Part shown: positions 32,779 to 37,727 of the stretch, piece by piece
Numbering within the stretch: the stretch's first letter is position 1
Layout: each line of letters starts with the position of its first letter
From: Micavibrio sp. UBA5703
GTDB taxonomy: Bacteria; Pseudomonadota; Alphaproteobacteria; Micavibrionales; Micavibrionaceae
DNA length: 37,727 bases
Direction: 5' to 3'
Assembly (NCBI GenBank): GCA_002420015.1
Contig: DIHF01000025.1
Span: 6,824 to 44,550, forward strand
Program-made: the position numbers and the translations under genes
The notes under the pieces: generated by a model
Databases searched by the model: none
What the model was told of the DNA's origin: nothing
What the model saw: only the letters and a program-made list of their open reading frames with translations

Positions 32779-32806
32779 AATGTACCTGATTTGTTCTATA
32801 CGTCAA
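32779..32806 (-). promoter_or_regulatory. Probable recA promoter
   Basis: On the minus strand TTGACG (32806-32801) and TACATT (32784-32779) are separated by 16 bp. It lies just downstream of the SOS box, and the start would be near 32770, about 70 bases before recA. Confidence 0.5.
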
Positions 32807-32813
32807 GGGAAAA

Positions 32814-32828
32814 GAACAAGATAAGAAC
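32814..32828 (-). promoter_or_regulatory. LexA operator (alphaproteobacterial SOS box)
   Basis: GAAC-N7-GAAC on the plus strand, GTTC-N7-GTTC on the minus strand: exact match to the direct-repeat LexA site known from alphaproteobacteria. It ends five bases from the cckA stop codon and lies immediately upstream of the recA -35 element, so LexA bound here should compete with RNA polymerase. Confidence 0.8.
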
Positions 32829-32832
32829 AAAA

Positions 32833-35337
32833 TTATTCTTCCAGCACCTCTTTCACCTTTTCCGCCAGTTGTTTGAGCGTAAAGGGTTTGGGCAGGAAAT
32901 AGATGTTTTCGCCCATATGGTTTTTGAGGCGGTCTTCGGTATAGCCCGAGATAAAGATGATCTTGAGCGCGGGGTTAGTCTGTCGCACCCGCTGCGCCAG
33001 TGTCGGCCCGTCCATGTTGGGCATCACCACGTCGGTAATTAAAAGGTCGATCGGCTTGCTCTTTTCTTTTTCGAGCAATTGGAGCGCTGCCTCCCCGCAA
33101 TCGGCGGCCAGAACCTCGTAGCCCTTGTTGGCCATGGCGCGCTGGGAGAATGTGCGCACGGCGTCCTCGTCCTCGACCAGCAAAATGCGCTCGGTCCCGG
33201 TCAGGTCCTGGGATTTTTCTTCCTGAACCATTTCCTCCCCGGCATCCTCGTCTTCAGCCTCGTTCGAGCGCGGCAGGTATATAGAGAAAGCAGCACCCAT
33301 CCCCGGCTGGCTTTCGACATGCAGATAACCGCCCGTCTGGCGGATAATGCCGTAAACGGTCGCCAGCCCGAGGCCCGTTCCGTGCCCGACCTCTTTGGTT
33401 GTAAAGAACGGCTCGAAAATGCGATCCATGACTTCCTTGGTCATGCCCGTACCGGTATCGGTGACTTTAATATGTATCCAGTGGCCAACCGGCATTTCCT
33501 CCGCCCCCAGATCCTTAGGCTTTTTATTGGTGAAGTTCTCGGTGGAGATCGTCAGCTTGCCGCCGCCTTCCATCGCATCGCGCGCGTTGACGGCCAGATT
33601 GATGAACACCTGCTCCATCTGACCCTCGTCGACCTTGACCAGCCCGAGATCCTGCCCGTGCACAAGGTTAAGCTCAATATTGGCACCGATCAGGCGGCGC
33701 AGAAGATGCGAAAGCTCAGTCAGGATGTCGGTAATGTCCTGCACCTTCGGACGCAAGGTCTGCTGACGCGAAAACGCCAGAAGCTGGCGCACCAGATTGG
33801 CGGCGCGGTTCGAGTTCTGCTTGATCTGCATGATGTCGGCAAAGGACGGATCGCCCGGCTTGTGACGCAGCAGCAGCAAATCGCAAAAACCGATGATGGC
33901 GGTCAAAAGATTGTTGAAGTCGTGCGCGATGCCGCCCGCAAGCTGGCCGATGCCCTGCATTTTCTGCGACTGTACGAACTGCGCCTCCAGCGATTTCTGC
34001 GCCGTAAGGTCGATAAAGTGCAAAACGGTGCTGTCGCTTTCCTTGAAGCGGCGACCGTGCATTTGCGCGATCACGTCCTTGCCGCTGCCGCGCAACGTAA
34101 TTTCAAGCGGCGCTTTGGTTTCCCGCCCCTGCATGATCTGATCGACGGCAACACCAAGGTTTTGTACATCGTCGTCCCTGACGAAATCTTTGACGTTCTT
34201 ACCTTCAACCTCGCCGATGCCAGAACCCAGCATGGATGCAAACTCGCTGTTGCAATCCTTAATAACACCCTTTTGATCGATCAAAACGATACCCAGCGGC
34301 GCTTCTTCGAAAAACCTCTGGAAGCGGTCCTCGGAAGCCTGAAGCGCCTTGTACATCTCGCGCTCGGAGGTCATGTCGTTGACCACGGCCCGCGTACGCA
34401 CGCGAACGCCTTCTTCCTTGACGACGACCTGATTGATCGCGGCCAGAAAGACCTTCCCGGCCGGCCCCTTCATCTTGACCTCGACCACCTGACGACGTCC
34501 GCCCTTGTCAACCAGATCGTAAGGCGCGGCGTTTTTCGGCGGCTCGAGCAGATAGGTGTGCAAAGTGCCCTGCCTCAGCAAAAGCCGCAGATCGTCGCCG
34601 ACCCAGCGCGCAAACGTGGCGTTGGCAAAAATGAAACGGCCATTCTCATCGAGCGAGAAAAAGCCCACCGGCGCGTTGTCGGTAAAGTCGATCAGCTTTT
34701 CGCGCTCCTCGCGGATAGCGCGGTCGACCGTATGTTTTTCGGTGACATCCTCGATACGCCAGTGAATAAATTCGCCAAAGCCGGGAACGGGCTGAGCGGT
34801 AACCGTATACCACCCGGCGCGGCGCTCATCGTTGGAAAACAGCTCAATGGAATCGCTAAGCCCTCTATGCGCCTGATCGGCCAGCAGGCGAAAATGTGCC
34901 GAGGCTTCCTCGCTACTTTGAAAAAGCTTTATCAAGGTCTTATATTCCGGAGGCCCCAGCGTGCCGCAAAGCTCGGCAAATTTCTCATTGGCATAAACGA
35001 TATTGTCGGCGGCATCAGTTATCAGGCGCGCCGCGCGGGAACCTTCCATCACTTCCTTAAGAAGGCCAAGCTCGTGCTCCTGCTCGGCATATATGGAATA
35101 GGAACGGTGAATGACATACACGGTTAAAATCAGCAACAAGAACGACATCGCCATCATCACGATGGTCATTTCATCAAGCCGTGTGATGGTCGTGATAAAA
35201 AAGAAAATGCCGATATTCAGGCACAGCGCCATGATGGCCAGAAACCCTCCGTAGCGGTTTCTGTTTTTGGCGGGCTGCGAAGCCGCTCCGGCTCCCTTGT
35301 GGTGGCGGGCGATAAACGCCGCGTTGTCGAGTTTCAT
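32833..35337 (-). CDS. cckA: Cell-cycle hybrid histidine kinase CckA
   Basis: 834 aa from ATG 35337; an upstream in-frame TTG at 35370 lacks any ribosome site. In Caulobacter CckA is a bifunctional kinase/phosphatase that passes phosphate through ChpT to CtrA and CpdR. Two membrane helices (about 31-51 and 59-77) are followed by PAS-type regions (about 95-210, 215-320 and 335-450). HisKA has H472 in LAGGIAHDFNNLLTAIIGF, and the ATPase has NARDAM and GTGLGL. A C-terminal receiver has D769 in DLLITDVVMPNMDG and the typical ending FISGYTEDRLKNHMGE. The order and these blocks match CckA closely. It lies 51 bp after flhB. No chpT or ctrA is in the window. Confidence 0.92.
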   Translation of the reverse strand: MKLDNAAFIARHHKGAGAASQPAKNRNRYGGFLAIMALCLNIGIFFFITTITRLDEMTIVMMAMSFLLLILTVYVIHRSYSIYAEQEHELGLLKEVMEGSRAARLITDAADNIVYANEKFAELCGTLGPPEYKTLIKLFQSSEEASAHFRLLADQAHRGLSDSIELFSNDERRAGWYTVTAQPVPGFGEFIHWRIEDVTEKHTVDRAIREEREKLIDFTDNAPVGFFSLDENGRFIFANATFARWVGDDLRLLLRQGTLHTYLLEPPKNAAPYDLVDKGGRRQVVEVKMKGPAGKVFLAAINQVVVKEEGVRVRTRAVVNDMTSEREMYKALQASEDRFQRFFEEAPLGIVLIDQKGVIKDCNSEFASMLGSGIGEVEGKNVKDFVRDDDVQNLGVAVDQIMQGRETKAPLEITLRGSGKDVIAQMHGRRFKESDSTVLHFIDLTAQKSLEAQFVQSQKMQGIGQLAGGIAHDFNNLLTAIIGFCDLLLLRHKPGDPSFADIMQIKQNSNRAANLVRQLLAFSRQQTLRPKVQDITDILTELSHLLRRLIGANIELNLVHGQDLGLVKVDEGQMEQVFINLAVNARDAMEGGGKLTISTENFTNKKPKDLGAEEMPVGHWIHIKVTDTGTGMTKEVMDRIFEPFFTTKEVGHGTGLGLATVYGIIRQTGGYLHVESQPGMGAAFSIYLPRSNEAEDEDAGEEMVQEEKSQDLTGTERILLVEDEDAVRTFSQRAMANKGYEVLAADCGEAALQLLEKEKSKPIDLLITDVVMPNMDGPTLAQRVRQTNPALKIIFISGYTEDRLKNHMGENIYFLPKPFTLKQLAEKVKEVLEE

Positions 35338-35388
35338 CCGGCGATTATGCCACAAAAGCCTGAAAAACAACAGTATTTACGGGAAAAT

Positions 35389-36462
35389 CTAATGCAACTT
35401 GCCCTTGCGGCGGAAGACATAAGATATAACCTCGGCAACCGCCTTGTAATGCTCGGCCGGGATTATTTCATCGACATCGACCGTATCATAGAGCGCACGG
35501 GCCAGTGGCTTGTTTTCATACAGCTCGACATTGTTCTCCTTGGCCACTTCACGGATACGAAGCGCCAGTTCGTCAACGCCCTTGGCAACACAGCGCGGTG
35601 CCTCCATGGCATCGGGATCGTATTTGAGGGCAATTGAATAGTGCGTCGGGTTGGTGATGACGACATCGGCGCTCGGGACCGCCTGCATCATGCGCTGGCG
35701 CGCCTTTTCGGAACGTAGTTGCCGCAGCCTTGCCTTGACGTGCGGGTCACCCTCGGCCTGCTTGTATTCGTCCTTGAGCTCCTGCTTGGTCATGCGCATT
35801 TTCTTGTAATTCTCCATGCGCTGATAAACAAGGTCGATCACCGCGATAATCAAAAGCGCAACCAGCATCCCGATCATCAGCTTAAGAACAAGCTCCTGAA
35901 TCTCGTTCATAAGCACGGGCATTTCCATACCGATAAAGTGCTCCATCTGCCCGTAATAGGGAGTGATGATGATGGTGCCGACAGTACCCACAACCACGAT
36001 CTTTGCGATCCCCTTGACGAACTCAACCAGCGAGCGCCGCGAAAACAGGCGCGAAAAACCCTTGATCGGCGATATTTTGCCGATATCGGGCTTGATCAGC
36101 TCGGGCGCGAAAAGCGGCCCCACCTGCACGAACGGACCCAGAAAAGCCGCCGCCATCAGGACAATAAAGGGCAGCGCCAGAATACCGAGAATCTTTTTGC
36201 ATGCCTCACCCAAAACAATATGCAATCCGCCGGGCGTCTGCGGGAAGTCGTGGGAGTGCTCGACATAGGCCTTGAGAACTTCCCTGAGATCGCCCAGCAC
36301 GGCATCGGCGGAAGCGGCAATCAAAATCGTCCCGGCCAGCAGCATCACCCAGTTATTGACCTCACGCGAAAGGGCGACCTGCCCCTTCTTGCGCATCTGC
36401 TCGATCTTTTTGGGGGTGGGTTCTTCGGTCTTCTGGGAATCGTCGGGTTGTTCTTCGGCCAT
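35389..36462 (-). CDS. flhB: Flagellar export switch protein FlhB
   Basis: 357 aa. It is a component of the flagellar type III export gate that changes substrate specificity from rod/hook to filament. Typical start: SQKTEEPTPKKIEQMRKKGQV (9-29). Four membrane helices lie at about 35-52, 90-112, 152-170 and 190-212. The autocleavage motif NPTH is at 271-274 in VVITNPTHYSIALKYD. The C-terminal domain (LARALYDTVDVDEIIPAEHYKAVAEVI in adjoining segments) is complete. It lies 6 bp after fliR. The flagellar rather than virulence paralogue is supported by fliQ-fliR order and by adjacency to cckA. Confidence 0.95.
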   Translation of the reverse strand: MAEEQPDDSQKTEEPTPKKIEQMRKKGQVALSREVNNWVMLLAGTILIAASADAVLGDLREVLKAYVEHSHDFPQTPGGLHIVLGEACKKILGILALPFIVLMAAAFLGPFVQVGPLFAPELIKPDIGKISPIKGFSRLFSRRSLVEFVKGIAKIVVVGTVGTIIITPYYGQMEHFIGMEMPVLMNEIQELVLKLMIGMLVALLIIAVIDLVYQRMENYKKMRMTKQELKDEYKQAEGDPHVKARLRQLRSEKARQRMMQAVPSADVVITNPTHYSIALKYDPDAMEAPRCVAKGVDELALRIREVAKENNVELYENKPLARALYDTVDVDEIIPAEHYKAVAEVISYVFRRKGKLH

Positions 36463-36468
36463 ATACCC

Positions 36469-37236
36469 CTACCCTCCGCCGCTCAGGAAGAAAACCATGC
36501 CGTCGCGGAAACTGGCAAGCCAGAACGCCAGAATTGCCGAAAGCACCAGCGCCAGCGTTGCAAGCGAGATCAATATCTGCACCGGCATCGCCAGCAAAAA
36601 CACCTGCACCTGCGGCATCAGACGCGCCAGCACGCCCATACCGACATAAATCAGCAGCGTAATGACGACGAACGGTGCGGCAATTTTCAAACCTATGCTG
36701 AAACTCGCCGAAATGGTACGTGCCATCAGATCGGCCATCGAACCCGTATCCGGGATCTCGCCGATGGGAAAAAGCTGGTAACTCTCCAGCGCACCTATAA
36801 TCAAAAGGTGATGCAAATTCGTCGTGAACAAAACGACCACGCCCGTCACCGACAAAAACGCCCCCATCAGCGACCCTTGCGCGGCCAGCGACGGGTTAAA
36901 AAGCTGCGCGTTGGCCAGGCCCGATTGCAGCGAGATAATCATCCCGGCGGTGTCGAGCGCCGTCATGAAAATCCGGGCGATGGTGCCGAAGAATACGCCA
37001 ACAATAAATTCCATCGTAATAAGGACGATGAGTTTGCCCGTTACCGGAATCGGCACGGGCATCAGCGGCATAAGCAGCGGAAACAACGCCAGCGTGAGCG
37101 CCAGCGCCAGATGCAGACGAATGCGCCCCGGCACAAAGGAATCGCCAAGACCCGGCATAATCATCACCGCGCTGCCAATACGCACGAATGTCAGGATAAA
37201 AGCAAAAACCCCGGTGACAAGAAATTGTTCAATCAT
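36469..37236 (-). CDS. fliR: Flagellar export protein FliR
   Basis: 255 aa from ATG 37236; the frame is open ten codons further into a repeat, which is not family sequence. It is an integral membrane part of the flagellar export gate with FliP and FliQ. Six hydrophobic segments are visible; family blocks include FAFILTFVRIGSAVMIMPG near the start, LALALTLALFPLLMPLMPV, and FFGTIARIFMTALDTAGMII, followed by SLQSGLANAQLFNPS. It is 159 bp downstream of fliQ, a gap filled by two repeats, and 6 bp upstream of flhB. The ribosome site is weak. Confidence 0.94.
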   Translation of the reverse strand: MIEQFLVTGVFAFILTFVRIGSAVMIMPGLGDSFVPGRIRLHLALALTLALFPLLMPLMPVPIPVTGKLIVLITMEFIVGVFFGTIARIFMTALDTAGMIISLQSGLANAQLFNPSLAAQGSLMGAFLSVTGVVVLFTTNLHHLLIIGALESYQLFPIGEIPDTGSMADLMARTISASFSIGLKIAAPFVVITLLIYVGMGVLARLMPQVQVFLLAMPVQILISLATLALVLSAILAFWLASFRDGMVFFLSGGG

Positions 37237-37268
37237 GTTTGTTTCTTTACCATGACATCCCTTCATCC

Positions 37269-37358
37269 GTCACCCCGGACTTGATCCGGGGTTTATGCCG
37301 ATGGGACCTGCGGCGGCACAAGTCCCGGATAAATGCTGCGCATTTTCCGGGATGACGA
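37269..37358. repeat. CGTCACCCCGGACTTGATCCGGGG-type palindromic repeat
   Basis: CGTCACCCCGGA and TCCGGGGT form the left stem (CCCCGGActtgaTCCGGGG). CCGGATAAATGCTGCGCATTTTCCGG then GGATGACG close the element, so its ends are inverted (CGTCAYCC / GGRTGACG). It lies inside the fliQ-fliR gap. This type is widespread in alphaproteobacteria. Confidence 0.8.
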
Positions 37359-37359
37359 T

Positions 37360-37390
37360 CATTCGTGTTTATTCGTGTCCATTCGTGGTT
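37360..37390. repeat. TTCGTGTTTATTCGTGTCCATTCGTGG repeat
   Basis: Three tandem copies of an ATTCGTG unit (ATTCGTGTTT, ATTCGTGTCC, ATTCGTGGTT) immediately follow the palindromic repeat at 37269-37358. They resemble the right half of the element at 10484-10560. Confidence 0.7.
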
Positions 37391-37395
37391 AAAAA

Positions 37396-37662
37396 CTACC
37401 CCAAACCGATCATGCGGTCGGCGAGCGATTCCATGAACACCACAAGCCGCGTCATCATGAAGGGCAGGAAGAAAAACAGCGCCAGAAATATCGCAAGGAT
37501 CTTGGGAACGAAAACGAGCGTGATTTCCTGAACCTGCGTCAGCGCCTGCACCAGTGCAATCGCCACGCCGACCACAAGCCCCACCACCAAAACCGGCGCG
37601 CCGATTTCGATGGAAATGATGAGTGCCTGTCTGGCGGTTTCGATAACTTCGGTGTCGTTCAT
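37396..37662 (-). CDS. fliQ: Flagellar export protein FliQ
   Basis: 88 aa, the usual length. A two-helix membrane protein of the flagellar type III export gate, packing with FliP and FliR. It begins with NDTEVIETARQALIISIEIG and has membrane segments at about 22-42 and 52-70, with the conserved ALTQVQEITLVFVPKI between them. No Shine-Dalgarno sequence is visible before ATG 37662. An AT-rich tract with repeated AATCACCA units lies upstream to the window edge, so any promoter or fliP gene is outside or in that stretch. Confidence 0.95.
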   Translation of the reverse strand: MNDTEVIETARQALIISIEIGAPVLVVGLVVGVAIALVQALTQVQEITLVFVPKILAIFLALFFFLPFMMTRLVVFMESLADRMIGLG

Positions 37663-37703
37663 GTTTGTAATTTAGTGTTTTAGTAATTTGGATACGTCCC
37701 CAT

Positions 37704-37727
37704 TAAATCACCAAATCACCAAATCAC
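37704..37727. repeat. Short tandem AAATCACC repeat at the window edge
   Basis: AAATCACC is repeated directly almost three times to the end of the window. It may continue beyond it. It lies 40 bp upstream of fliQ. Confidence 0.6.

Noticed and set aside
33079..35127. A 682-codon open frame on the plus strand
   Set aside because: It is exactly antisense to cckA, has no family features, and reflects the codon bias of the real gene on the other strand.
35719..37284. A 521-codon plus-strand open frame
   Set aside because: It spans flhB and fliR in antisense and is extremely rich in His, Arg and Gln, the usual signature of a shadow of membrane-protein genes.

Overview
The window reads as chromosomal DNA of a flagellated, aerobic alphaproteobacterium. 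Several genes are alphaproteobacterial hallmarks: a CckA-type cell-cycle kinase, a DUF1013/TrcR-like protein, a DUF1192 protein, a split-gene cytochrome bc1 operon next to hemF, and a GAACN7GAAC SOS box at recA. A Micavibrio-like or Rhodospirillales-like lineage would fit, but that is inference. No tRNA, rRNA, CRISPR array, prophage, transposase or complete insertion sequence was recognised.

Layout. 1-4600: a ComF-like gene running off the left edge (-), divergent from a run of an 865-aa methyltransferase fusion, a NDUFAF5/BioC-like methyltransferase-fold protein and glyoxalase II (+). 4738-6226: GMP reductase and a downstream orphan gene (-). 6427-7884: DUF1192 (-) divergent from the TrcR-like gene (+), then a YdcH/DUF465 small protein (-). 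8131-10375: an ALDH7-type aldehyde dehydrogenase and a DUF924 protein (-). 10634-13284: petABC (-). 13408-14952: trmL and hemF (+), with an exact-consensus sigma70 promoter between them. 15052-15649: two small unrecognised genes (+). 15646-16863: CCA-adding enzyme family (-). 16922-23584: a MoxR / DUF58 / BatA-DUF4159 / VWA-membrane-protein operon (+). 23587-26632: a LuxR-type response regulator and a membrane hybrid histidine kinase (-). 26753-28798: lytic transglycosylase (-), divergent from dapA and smpB (+). 30441-37662: fliQ, fliR, flhB, cckA, recA, corA, all on the minus strand.

How the genes work together. petABC encodes the three core subunits of complex III, and hemF makes haem precursors. 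The MoxR operon looks like a complete envelope chaperone/VWA module. The flagellar export genes run into cckA, the top kinase of the CtrA pathway that governs flagellar genes in relatives, and then into recA, which has its own SOS operator immediately after the cckA stop codon.

The most unusual feature is the intergenic space. Nearly every gap over about 100 bp holds a palindromic or inverted-end dispersed repeat, and at least eight different kinds are present, including two inside the fliQ-fliR gap and one reaching the smpB start codon. I found no clearly novel multi-gene defence or metabolic system. The best leads are the 865-aa methyltransferase fusion, the repeat families, the strong promoter with a structured leader before hemF, and the orphan small genes. 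No intergenic stretch exceeds 300 bp; the gap 7885-8130 (246 bp) shows nothing I can name.
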